Assembly: GCA_020632495.1 (NCBI GenBank)
Contig: JACKFL010000005.1
Location: forward strand, 62,001-126,000
Length of the DNA stretch: 64,000 nucleotides
Direction of reading: 5' to 3'
Source of the DNA: Candidatus Omnitrophota bacterium
GTDB lineage: Bacteria; Omnitrophota; Gorgyraeia; Zapsychrales; Zapsychraceae
In this document: one piece after another, positions 1-8,600 of the stretch
How positions within the stretch are numbered: position 1 is the first letter of the stretch
How the letters are laid out: every line of letters starts with the position of its first letter
The notes under the pieces: model-generated
What the model was told of the DNA's origin: nothing
What the model saw: only the letters and a program-made list of their open reading frames with translations
The model's database searches: none
Made by a program: the position numbers and the translations under genes

Positions 1-204
1 TCCGCCCAGAGTCAAAATGCCGGAGACATCGTCAAAGGCCAGCGGACGGTACCGATTGTGAATGACCCCTTCATATCCGTCTTCATATCCGAATACCTCG
101 TAGCCCTGCTCAAGGATGGCTTTCTTGGTCACGGCGCGGATAACCGCGTTGAGTCCGGCGCAATCCCCTCCACCGGTGAGAATGCCGATGCGTCTTTTGC
201 TCAT
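1..204 (-). CDS. pfkA: 6-phosphofructokinase, N-terminal part (cut by window edge)
   Basis: The first 68 codons of a phosphofructokinase are visible and the rest lies outside the window. The enzyme phosphorylates fructose 6-phosphate at C1 in glycolysis, in the cytoplasm. The sequence opens MSKRRIGILTGGGDCAGLN; the GGGDCAGLN loop followed by AVIRAV is the nucleotide-binding signature of the PfkA fold. The ATG at 204 is preceded by a GAGGG ribosome-binding site about 8 nt upstream. It starts 18 bp after the stop of the Mrr-like gene at 223-1566 and so looks like the last visible gene of the rtcB operon. Whether it uses ATP or pyrophosphate as phosphoryl donor cannot be judged from this fragment. 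Confidence 0.85.
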   Translation of the reverse strand, partial: MSKRRIGILTGGGDCAGLNAVIRAVTKKAILEQGYEVFGYEDGYEGVIHNRYRPLAFDDVSGILTLGG

Positions 205-222
205 GATCTTTCCCTCATGCGC

Positions 223-1566
223 CTAGGCGCTGTCCTGCTCGAGTTGATTTTCGCTGATTTCCCGCCGGTCCCCGCGGGCCAATGTGACGACCGGTCTGAC
301 AGGAACATTTTCGTATAAATGATCGGTGGAGACGCCTTTCAACAGCTTGAATGTCGCCCGCGGATCGACCATAGTCAGATCGAAATCATGAAAACGATCC
401 CTGGCGGCGCGCACCGACATAATGACCTTTATTTCTTTTATGTTCTGATCGGACTTGAATACGCGCACCATTCCGTTGAACGCCACGGCATCGACGGCAC
501 CGATGACATCCGACTCGAACAACTCGTGAATCGTGCGCAGGCACACCTGATAGCACACGCTGTCATATAACTTGCGCAGGTACTCGGCCGGATGCCGCCG
601 GACAATAACCTGGTCTTCGGACTTCACATAGGCGTAAGCCGCCACCGATGGAAGATCGTCTAAAACCGGCAAATCGTAGTCGACCACCAGCAACGCCTCT
701 GCCGACCGGTACTCCAGATGCCAGCTGTGGGGAAAAAAGTCTGGATAGGCGGAATGATTGAGCACCAGATCACAATACTCTTCGATCGCGCGCGGCTTCT
801 TGTTTTGATAACGCAAACGAATGTCTTCGAGCGTAGCATTGCTGTCGGCTTTTTCCTTCTCGAACTGCGTCTTGAGTTCTTCCCAGGCACGCAAATAGAT
901 GTGATACGCCTCTTCCCGTTCCCGGTTGTCCCGGCGGGCTTCCTCGATCTTTACCTCCCAATCCTTGTGGCGACGTTCGAACTCGGCGCGGATCAGTTTG
1001 CCGTTAAAAATCCGTTTGAAAATACTGAACTCCTTCTTGACCTTTGCCAACTGCGGCTGCTTCGGCTCATACAACCGCGTAAACAAGGCCGGTTTGCCGT
1101 TTTCGGCAAAACGGATAAAGGCCGGAGGTTGCTGGCCTGTGATGTTCTGCGGATCAACGGTGAAAGAATCCTGGCGTTTTATGGCCTCCCAGTCAACGGC
1201 ATCGTCTTCGGTCAACGAATTGATCAGCAGACCTTCCAGATCGACGGCGGCCTGCTGGGCTTCGCGGGTCAATTCCTCTACGGACGCGGACCGCTGCTCC
1301 CGGGCCACTTTGTCCAAATGCCGGACGTAACGCTTCTCCCATGCCCGCAGGGTATTTTCGATCTTCCCTTGCAGCAGCGCAAAATCTCCGGATTTGATGG
1401 CCTTGGCCAAACGCAGTTCCGTGAAGGTCAGGTCGACCCCGAATCCGGTCACCTTGCCTTCGGAATCACAAGATTGATACGCCTTGGAGACCACGACCTT
1501 GTCCCTTAGAGTATCCGGGACGACCAGTGTCATGCGAAGTTGTTTCGCCTTCTTTCCTAACACCAT
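223..1566 (-). CDS. Mrr/restriction-associated-like protein without a visible nuclease domain
   Basis: This is a 447-residue soluble protein. Residues about 60-120 and 185-275 are long charged helices, probably coiled coil. Residues about 275-430 form a compact region with YPDFFPHSWHLEY, VDYDLPVLDDLPS and LRTIHELFESD. I recognise this pattern from a widespread family often annotated as restriction endonuclease, in which these regions may precede an Mrr-like nuclease. No catalytic D-(E/Q)xK block is visible here, so nuclease activity is not supported. The ATG at 1566 follows an AAAGGTGA ribosome-binding site. It lies between the membrane coiled-coil gene and pfkA in the rtcB operon. Family assignment is from recall and moderate; function is unknown. 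Confidence 0.6.
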   Translation of the reverse strand: MVLGKKAKQLRMTLVVPDTLRDKVVVSKAYQSCDSEGKVTGFGVDLTFTELRLAKAIKSGDFALLQGKIENTLRAWEKRYVRHLDKVAREQRSASVEELTREAQQAAVDLEGLLINSLTEDDAVDWEAIKRQDSFTVDPQNITGQQPPAFIRFAENGKPALFTRLYEPKQPQLAKVKKEFSIFKRIFNGKLIRAEFERRHKDWEVKIEEARRDNREREEAYHIYLRAWEELKTQFEKEKADSNATLEDIRLRYQNKKPRAIEEYCDLVLNHSAYPDFFPHSWHLEYRSAEALLVVDYDLPVLDDLPSVAAYAYVKSEDQVIVRRHPAEYLRKLYDSVCYQVCLRTIHELFESDVIGAVDAVAFNGMVRVFKSDQNIKEIKVIMSVRAARDRFHDFDLTMVDPRATFKLLKGVSTDHLYENVPVRPVVTLARGDRREISENQLEQDSA

Positions 1567-1611
1567 ACACTCACCTTTCCTGTTGTTCCATTCCTCCGGG
1601 CAACGGCTGTC

Positions 1612-2238
1612 TCACGTCGAACTCAACAATGTGTTGATGCCGCCGAGTATGGAGAGAAAGACTATGCCGCCTATGCCCAGCCACATCACCACCGATAAAA
1701 AAAAGCCGGTGAGTATTAAGATTATCTGTCCTCCCGTTGAGTAGAAAAACCCGGACATGGCGTCAAGTTCCGCCAACCGATCCATATTGCGTAGACACTT
1801 GCGGGCGAGCGTGACATAGTGCGCGGAATCGTCAAGTGCGGCCGTACTCCTAACAATATCCAACTTGACCGCGCGCAATTCCTTTTTTATTGTCTGCCTC
1901 TCACCGGCCAAGGCCTCCCGTTCTTCCACCGGCCGTTCCTCCCGCCGGGCGGTTGCCAACCGATCCTTCACCTTTTCTAAGTCCTCCCGCAGCGTTGTCA
2001 TCCGCCGCGCCGAGTCGGGGTCCAGACGACCCTCGGCCTGACGGATTTCGATCACCTTATCGAGCAGCCCCGTATTTTCTTGCATGAGCCGGTCCTGTTC
2101 AAAGCGCGCCTGGGTCCACGGACTCTGGGCGATCATCTTGATCAGTCCGAAACTGATCGAGAACATCAGCAGACTGATTGCGGAAATCTGCATCCATCCC
2201 CGCAACGTCTCTTCCGAATTGGCCCTGGCCGATTTCAT
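1612..2238 (-). CDS. Two-pass membrane protein with central coiled coil
   Basis: A 208-residue protein I do not recognise. A transmembrane helix lies at about residues 14-36 (ISAISLLMFSISFGLIKMI). It is followed by a charged, heptad-like stretch from about 45 to 150 rich in Glu, Arg and Lys. A second hydrophobic region at about 163-205 (GGQIILILTGFFLSVVMWLG) could form one or two helices. The layout suggests two membrane anchors holding a roughly 110-residue helical domain on one side of the membrane. The start is 10 bp downstream of the archease stop, and the following gene starts 46 bp after this stop, so it is probably co-transcribed with rtcB and archease. No function can be assigned. Confidence 0.75.
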   Translation of the reverse strand: MKSARANSEETLRGWMQISAISLLMFSISFGLIKMIAQSPWTQARFEQDRLMQENTGLLDKVIEIRQAEGRLDPDSARRMTTLREDLEKVKDRLATARREERPVEEREALAGERQTIKKELRAVKLDIVRSTAALDDSAHYVTLARKCLRNMDRLAELDAMSGFFYSTGGQIILILTGFFLSVVMWLGIGGIVFLSILGGINTLLSST

Positions 2239-2247
2239 TTCGCTACC

Positions 2248-2673
2248 TTATATGTCGAGGACAACGGTCGTGACATAGCCCTCGGCGGTTTCTTTAAAAG
2301 TAAAAAGGTGATACGTGACCGCTTTTATGTCTACGTTCAAACAATGGCGTTCGATATCCACAGCCTCACCGCTCATGACCGCCCGCAGTTGCCGGCCGTC
2401 GCCGGTCACGTTGAGCTCCCGCACACGCAACAGGAGGCATTCGGCATCTTTGTAAAAGATCACCTCCTGGAGAAACCGGAAGAGCAATTCCTGCGGATCG
2501 TCGGCATCCAATACGACCGTCCGCTCGACCCGGTCCTCGAGCCCGGGAATATCTTCCAGCATAACGGCCAGCGTCGCGGCGGCGGCGGCCCGGAAGATTT
2601 CATTCAGGTCCCTGCCTGTGGCCTCAAACGCAATATCTGCGGTGGCGACATCATCCAGAAACCGGTACGGCAT
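2248..2673 (-). CDS. Archease, activator of the RNA ligase RtcB
   Basis: A 141-residue protein of the archease family, at the usual family length. Archease binds RtcB, accelerates its guanylylation and allows multiple turnover. The N-terminal PYRFLDDVATADIAFEA matches the family's (H)TADIAFEA metal-site segment, with the usual His replaced in this copy. YKDAECLLLRVRELNV and the ending VTTVVLDI, with its acidic residue near the C-terminus, are also family-like. The ATG at 2673 is 5 bp after the rtcB stop, and an AAGGGATAG sequence overlapping that stop can serve as its ribosome-binding site. Direct adjacency to rtcB is the classical arrangement and makes the call firm. Confidence 0.93.
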   Translation of the reverse strand: MPYRFLDDVATADIAFEATGRDLNEIFRAAAAATLAVMLEDIPGLEDRVERTVVLDADDPQELLFRFLQEVIFYKDAECLLLRVRELNVTGDGRQLRAVMSGEAVDIERHCLNVDIKAVTYHLFTFKETAEGYVTTVVLDI

Positions 2674-2678
2674 CGCGT

Positions 2679-4136
2679 CTATCCCTTGATATTCCCGACC
2701 GGTACCAGCCGCACGATCCGTTTGCTGATCCCGGAGAGTTCGGTGGCCTCAGTGACGTCGTCGATATTCTTGTACGCCAGTCCGGCCTCTTCGGCGAGTC
2801 CGGCAAAGGAAGCCGAGCGAACGTAAACGCCGCGTTCCTCCATCGCCCGCTGCAGATCATCTCCCCGAAACTGTTTACGCGCCTGCCGGCGGCTCATGGT
2901 GCGGCCGCTGCCGTGCGCGGTGGTGCAGAAGGCATCCTCGTTGCCCTTTACACCGGCCAGCAAGTACGATCCCGTCTCCATACTCCCACCGATGATCACC
3001 GGCTGACCGACCTTGCGGTAGGCATCCGGAATACCGTCCATACCCGGCCCAAAGGCGCGCGTGGAGCCTTTGCGGTGGACGAGAACGGTGCGCATCTTTC
3101 CGTCCACGATATGCTTTTCCAGTTTGGCAATATTGTGGGCCACGTCGTAAACCTGGCTGAGACCCAAATCCTGCGGCGACTTACAAAAGACCTCCGAAAA
3201 AACCTCGCGCACCCGGTGGAGGATCACCTGGCGATTGGCAAAGGCCATGTTGACCGCGCACTTCATCGCCGCGAAATAGGCCTGCCCTTCCGGCGAACGG
3301 AACGGCGCGCAGGCTAGCTCCTTGTCATTGACCTTGAGTTTGTATTTGCTCTGCATGACCTTCAGGAAAATTTCCAGATAATCGGTGGCAATCTGATGCC
3401 CGAACCCGCGGCTGCCGCAGTGGAACATAATCACGACCTGGTTCGGGATGGTGATACCGTAGGCCCGCGCTGTTTGTTCATCAAAAATGTTTTCCGGCTT
3501 TGCCACCTGGATTTCGAGATAGTGATTCCCCGAACCGAGCGTACCGATCTGATGAAAGCCGCGCTCGATCGCCTTCTGGGATACGCGGGACGGATCGGCG
3601 TCCTCAATGCAGCCGCCCTCTTCGGTCATCTCCAAATCGTGTTGAGTTCCGTATCCCTTGTTCAAACACCAGCGCGACCCCTCCCGCGCCACCCGCGGAA
3701 ATTCCTTTTTCGATATCTCGACAAATCCCTTTCGGCCGACCCCGCACGGGACACGGTCGAACAGGCGCTCCACCAGCCGCTTCAGGTGTGGTTTGACCTC
3801 ATCAAAGGTCAGGTTGGTCAGGCACAAACGCATCCCACAATTGATGTCAAAACCGATGCCGCCCGGAGAAATCACACCCTCCTCCGGGTCCATGGCCGCC
3901 ACCCCGCCGATCGGAAAACCGTACCCCCAATGCCCGTCCGGCATACAGTAAGAGTATTTGAGAATGCCGGGCAGCTTGGCGACGTTAACGGCCTGCTGAA
4001 AGACGGCTTCGTCCATTTTTTGCAGAAGTTTTTCGGTGGCGAAGATCCGGGCGGGAACGCGCATTTCCGGATCATGGGACTTGGGGATTTCCCACAGGGT
4101 ATCGGATATTCTGATAATATCGTGAGGAAGTGACAT
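2679..4136 (-). CDS. rtcB: RNA-splicing ligase RtcB
   Basis: A 485-residue GTP-dependent RNA ligase that joins 2',3'-cyclic-phosphate or 3'-phosphate ends to 5'-OH ends, acting in tRNA splicing or RNA repair. Visible family motifs are PDGHWGYGFPIGG, PGGIGFDINCGMRL (metal-binding Asp and Cys), FHCGSRGFGHQ, VAHNIAKLEKH, GSMETGSYLLAG and TAHGSGRTMSRRQA, which carries the His that is guanylylated in the family. Length is normal. I chose the ATG at 4136; a TTG three codons upstream is also open. A candidate promoter lies at 4176-4204. It heads an operon with archease immediately downstream, then a membrane protein, an Mrr-like protein and pfkA. Confidence 0.97.
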   Translation of the reverse strand: MSLPHDIIRISDTLWEIPKSHDPEMRVPARIFATEKLLQKMDEAVFQQAVNVAKLPGILKYSYCMPDGHWGYGFPIGGVAAMDPEEGVISPGGIGFDINCGMRLCLTNLTFDEVKPHLKRLVERLFDRVPCGVGRKGFVEISKKEFPRVAREGSRWCLNKGYGTQHDLEMTEEGGCIEDADPSRVSQKAIERGFHQIGTLGSGNHYLEIQVAKPENIFDEQTARAYGITIPNQVVIMFHCGSRGFGHQIATDYLEIFLKVMQSKYKLKVNDKELACAPFRSPEGQAYFAAMKCAVNMAFANRQVILHRVREVFSEVFCKSPQDLGLSQVYDVAHNIAKLEKHIVDGKMRTVLVHRKGSTRAFGPGMDGIPDAYRKVGQPVIIGGSMETGSYLLAGVKGNEDAFCTTAHGSGRTMSRRQARKQFRGDDLQRAMEERGVYVRSASFAGLAEEAGLAYKNIDDVTEATELSGISKRIVRLVPVGNIKG

Positions 4137-4175
4137 AGGTCTCAAGGATATGTTTGCCGGCCGCAGGGTTTCATC

Positions 4176-4204
4176 AGTCTAGCAAAGAATCGGTATCAGT
4201 TCAA
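4176..4204 (-). promoter_or_regulatory. Candidate sigma-70-type promoter of the rtcB operon
   Basis: On the minus strand, TTGAAC (4204-4199) is followed after 17 nt by TAGACT (4181-4176). Transcription would start near 4169, leaving a 5' leader of about 30 nt before the rtcB ATG at 4136. Spacing is ideal and both hexamers differ by two bases from consensus. The call is by pattern only. Confidence 0.4.
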
Positions 4205-4274
4205 ACTGATTTAACCGTCCATACCGCAACACTTTAGTTTTATTTCGCTGCACGAAATTTTTACCGGTGTCCAG

Positions 4275-4303
4275 GGAACTTTTCCCGGACGTGCCGTGTC
4301 TAA
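4275..4303 (+). promoter_or_regulatory. Candidate ECF-sigma (RpoE-like) promoter
   Basis: GGAACTT (4275-4281), a 17-nt spacer, then TCTAA (4299-4303) fits the GGAACTT-N15/17-TCTRA pattern of extracytoplasmic-function sigma factors. It sits 48 bp upstream of the ATG of the small secreted protein at 4351, an envelope-type target such factors often control. No sigma factor gene is in the window. Confidence 0.45.
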
Positions 4304-4350
4304 GAGGTCGAACAGCAGCACAACGCACATTCCTACGAAAGGGGGAACTC

Positions 4351-4803
4351 ATGAAAAGACTAATAACCATCCTGATCACCGCAACTTTCCTCGGATCTAC
4401 CGCCTCTGTCAGCCATGCCAGCGAATGGGACAAGGCAGGCAAGGCATTAACTATTATTGAAGGCCTGCGCTTGGTGAGCGGCGGACAAATCGACGTGGTC
4501 GGTGGATTCGGCGAGGCCGTCACCGGCCATAAATATACCAACCGTACGACCTCCGGCTACTACCAGCCGGAACCGGTCTCTTACCGGCCGGCGACCCGAC
4601 ATCGTCCCTACCAACAGGTGGTAAAACACTATCATTGCGATCAGCAACGTGTGTGGGTGCCGGAATTCCGGTGGATAAAAAAACACGTGCCCGAACATGA
4701 GGAAACCCACCCCAAATACGGTACTGTTATTGTTGAAAGTCATTACATCCGCGTGAAAGAAGAGCTTGGCGGACACTGGGAATATCACGATAACTGTCGA
4801 TAA
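4351..4803 (+). CDS. Small secreted protein, function unknown
   Basis: A 150-residue exported protein. The ATG at 4351 was chosen over an upstream one because AAGGGGG precedes it by 5 nt and a textbook signal peptide follows (MKRLITILITATFLG, cleavage near SHASE, residue about 24). The mature part is rich in His, Tyr and Trp. Its C-terminal half (WVPEFRWIKKHVPEHEE, YIRVKEELGGHWEYH) resembles short envelope proteins carrying repeated W-x-P/H motifs. A Tyr/Pro/Arg-rich stretch at about 65-95 looks disordered. It is divergent from rtcB and preceded by an ECF-like promoter, which suggests an envelope-stress role, an inference only. Confidence 0.8.
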   Translation: MKRLITILITATFLGSTASVSHASEWDKAGKALTIIEGLRLVSGGQIDVVGGFGEAVTGHKYTNRTTSGYYQPEPVSYRPATRHRPYQQVVKHYHCDQQRVWVPEFRWIKKHVPEHEETHPKYGTVIVESHYIRVKEELGGHWEYHDNCR

Positions 4804-4854
4804 TCCGGGACGGCGGCCCGTCCGTACCAACGGCTGCCTCCCGTTCCCCCCTCC

Positions 4855-5050
4855 GCACAAGAGGGAAATCCACCGGGCTTTCCCGAAATGAATAATCGGG
4901 GAGGCCCGATGGGTTATATAAGTCCCGTACCAAGCGGCCGACGGTCATGGTTCGCGCGACCTCCGCGCGTCCACTCCCCCCGATGAGGCCGGGGAGGAAT
5001 CGCGAATCAGCCACCCTTATCCCCCTGGGACCGTCGGCCGCTTCTTTTTT
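4855..5050 (+). ncRNA. Structured RNA element ending in a strong intrinsic terminator
   Basis: A perfect 15-bp stem pairs 4932-4946 (AAGCGGCCGACGGTC) with 5029-5043 and is followed by CTTTTTT. Inside the 82-nt loop are two further hairpins: CGCGCG at 4953-4958 with 4964-4969, and CTCCCC at 4974-4979 with GGGGAG at 4991-4996. Just upstream there is a third, ATCGGG/CCCGAT near 4893-4912. The branched fold with a U-tail looks like a small RNA or a structured 3' UTR of the gene ending at 4803. It does not match a riboswitch, SRP, RNase P, tmRNA or 6S signature that I know. Confidence 0.5.
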
Positions 5051-5315
5051 ATCCTTATTTCCCCCACATGTCCCCATCGACCGGCCGGCCCATGTTTATT
5101 CCAAGCGCCCATGGGATCAGGCCGCCCCGCAGCGGACGGCCGCAAGACTTTCTAAATCTACTCAAGTTATTAACTAGCAACATCTTAAACTATAATAGAC
5201 GCACCGCGTCTCATCTCAGTTCCCTCCTCCCGGCTCAATCAGTGTCTTTTTATGTAGCCATGTATTAGTACCAGTTTATGTTTATTAGACAATATTTTAC
5301 GTATAGAATGTAGCC
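5051..5315. other. Gap between structured RNA and transposase remnant; direct repeat
   Basis: No gene is visible. The stretch is more AT-rich than its surroundings after 5160. It contains a TATAAT at 5191-5196 without a convincing -35 box. A 12-bp direct repeat (TGTAGCCATGTA) at 5253-5264 and 5309-5320 has its second copy covering the start codon of the transposase stub. The repeat may be a scar of the insertion element. Confidence 0.4.
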
Positions 5316-5501
5316 ATGTACGTAGAGTATGTTAAAAACCGGAATTCGCCACCGTGCGTGCTGATCCGCGAGTCCTATCGCGTGGACGGCAAAGTACGCA
5401 AACGGACCCTGGCCAACCTCAGCAAGCTCCCGCCGGAGCTGGTTGACCAGATCAAAGTCCTGTTAAAAAGTGGCCACACCGTGACCGACTCCCGGCAATA
5501 A
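5316..5501 (+). pseudogene. N-terminal remnant of an IS1634-family DDE transposase
   Basis: A 61-codon open frame whose product begins MYVEYVKNRNSPPCVLIRES and continues with VDGKVRKRTLANLSKLPPE. This is the typical opening of IS1634-type transposases, which normally run to 450-600 residues. The frame stops (TAA at 5499-5501) just after this segment and none of the DDE catalytic core follows, because the next gene begins at 5610. It is best read as a truncated, non-functional remnant. An independent small protein reusing the domain is less likely. Confidence 0.75.
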
Positions 5502-5609
5502 GCTGCGGCAGTCATCACGGTTTTTTTAATTTCCCCGCGGGAGGAGTGCCTCGGGTGCATTCTGTGTGCGGGAGAAATTTGCCGATAGGGTCTCTATCGA
5601 ACAAAAATT

Positions 5610-8600
5610 ATGCTTAAACGCATTCGACAACTTGGACTGTCCCTGCTGCTGGCCGTGCTGGCTATGAGCGGCCGAACCTGGGGTGCGCCCGGTGATTATG
5701 CCATTTATAAGGACATCACCGGCCTGGACACCATCGCCACGACGGCCACCAACTTGACCTGGGATGATGAAGTGACTGTATCGGGAAGCTTCTCCATAAC
5801 GGGCAGTCTGGACATCGATCTCGAAGAGGGCGGTCACTATCTCGTCCTCTACTCCGTCCCGACCGAAACCTCCGGAGGGACCAATCGCTCGGAGATGCAA
5901 AGCTGGATCCGCAATCAAACGACGGGCTCCAATCTTCCCTATGGCCGCGGCCAGGGATATATTCGGCGAGCGGGCAACAACGACGAAGGATACAATCAGG
6001 GCGCGGCAATTATCGATGTTTCCGCCGGAGACGATATCCGTATTCAGATGCAACGCACCGACAGCAATTCCGCCACGGTGCGGCGCCGCGCGGACAAGTC
6101 TGGCATTTCCGTCCTGAAGCTGGATGACGGCTGGGACTATATCAGGACCCGCCCGTCGTCGAATCAGACTTTCACCTCCAGCACGTTCATCGATCTGACC
6201 CTGGCCACCGACGATGAGATTGATGCCGGCACATTTAGCCGCAGCGGTGCGACGATCACCCTTGGGCCGCAAGGCCACTATCTGGTGACGTCCAACGTCA
6301 GCTTCAATCAAAACGACACGACCAACCGCGGCAACCTGGAAACGCGCCTAACCCTGGACGGTACCGAGATCCCGGGCACGCGGATCACCGCCTATCAGCG
6401 CGGGACGAATAACACCGAAGATTCGATGGCGACCTATGCCGGTATTATCGAGACAACCACCACCAGTCAGGATCTGGTGATCCAAATACGCAGGGAAGGC
6501 GTGAATACACCGACGGGACTGCAAGTGGTCGCCGCCGAGACCGGGATAACCATTGCCAAGCTTCCGGACGACGCCCATTACGTCCGCCTCACCGAGACCG
6601 GCGGCGGTCAAGACCTCAGCAACTCGCGCACCAACATCACCTGGGATACCGCGGATGAAGAGGACACCGCCGCTTTCGATCACGACGGCACTAACACCGA
6701 ACGGATCAACATTGAGGCGGACGGTGACTACCTTTTCTTCGGCGCCTTGTACGCGTCGCGTTCGGGGGTCGATGCCCGGGAGACCCTTTTCGGGGAATGG
6801 CAGAACAGCGACAGCTCCGCCGCGGGGACCGACGGATCCGGTTTGTATCTCTACGGCGGTTTCGGTCAATACAACCGGGGTGTAGAGACCAGCGGGGGGA
6901 CGACCTTGACCAGCGGCGCCTCTGCCGGAATCCTGATGCCGGGCCTCGCGAGTACCCAGTATATCCAACTCACCCAAATTAACGAGGCCACCAACAGTGA
7001 TTCCACTTATCAGGCCGACCGGATGGCGTTACAAGGGGTGAACCTTGATACTCTGTTCATCCCCGGAGGAACCCCCTTTACGCGGCAACTGCGGTACCGC
7101 TGGAGGGACGATACCACGGCGCTGAATTCCTCAGGCGGATTTCTGGCCGCCGAAAGCACGGAACTCTCCGACGCGCAGGTCGCCTCCACGTATCGGGTAC
7201 GCCTGAGCGTGGCCAATGCCGGCGACACCGTTGAGTCCGCTGCGCGCCAGTACGAAATCCAGTGGGCCGAGGCGAGCACCACCTGCGGCGCCATCCCGTC
7301 CGGCAACTATGTTGGTGTGGCCGACAGCGCCGACGAATTTGCGATGTCCGCATCGACCAACCTCACCGACGGTCAAACAGTAACCGGCACCCTGCTGTCG
7401 AATACCGAAGCGTACAGCTTTACCAACGGTGAAGGCCGCGACGTCACCGACACGACCGCCAGCCTCGGACCGCTCAACGCATCGACGGTGACGGAACTCG
7501 AATTCAGCATAACTCCGACGGCCACCGCGGCGGACGCCACCCGCTACTGCTTCCGGGTCCGTGACGCCCTCGCCGGCACCCCACTTGACGGATACGCCAC
7601 CTATCCTTCACTGGTGATGGCCGCGGAGGACTCCACGCAGCTGCATTTTATTTGGCGCGACGATGCCTCGGACCTCAACACGCTCAGCGGCACCTTGGGC
7701 GTGGAAGACTCCAACGCGATCGCCAGCATTGACCGCGGCGTTACGCGGCGGATCCGTATCGCCGTGGCCAATCTGGGCGCCGCCGCAGAGGATGCCGGTC
7801 GTCAGTATGAACTCGAATTCGCCCCCAAGGTAACCACCTGTGCCGCGGTCAGTTCCTGGACCGGAGTCGACGATACGACCGATGAATTCCAGATGGTAGA
7901 TTCGGTCCATATCAGCCCGGACGGTGAGAGCAGCTCGACCGGCTTCCTGACGCTGCCGGGCAGTTACAGCCGTATTACCGGCGAAGGCCGTGATAGTGCC
8001 GATACCAGCAGCAGCCGCGGTCCATTGGATACCGACGAGATGGTGGAACTCGAATACTCGATAACTCCCGGCGAGACCGCGGTCACCGGACAAAGCTACT
8101 GCTTCCGGCTGTACGACGCCGCCGCGGGCAGCGCCCTGGATTCCTACAGCGTCTATCCCGAACTGACGATTGATGCGGTGAATTCCAATCGCATTGGGGA
8201 ATTCGGCACGGTCAGCCTCACTAACAACACATGGGAAACCGTCAATTTCACAAACACCTACACCAACCCTGTTGTGGTCGGATCCGCGCGTTATGATCCG
8301 GACACTGATGCCCAGCGCGAAGTGCGCGTGCGTAACAAAACTTCCACACAATTCGACGTCAAAGTCGACAACAGCGCCGGATCATTGACCGCGACCACCA
8401 CCGTCGACTATATCGTCATGGAGTCCGGGACCTTCGGCATGGACAGCGGCTCAGGGACCTTGTTGGTCCAAGCCGGATCGGAAAACACCGATGGGACATT
8501 CTGCAACACGGATACCATTTCGGGTACGCCCGCCACGGTGACCTTCAACCCGGCCTTCAGCGGGACCCCGATCGTGCTGACGACCGTCGCCTCCAATTCC

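Noticed and set aside
2080..2826. 248-codon plus-strand frame opposite archease and RtcB
   Set aside because: It lies antisense to the archease gene and the ends of the genes flanking it, whose products carry clear family motifs, and it has no motif or start signal.
4974..5010. Hammerhead-like core (CGATGAGGCC ... GAA)
   Set aside because: The essential CUGANGA order is broken, and the nucleotides are better explained by the CTCCCC/GGGGAG hairpin.
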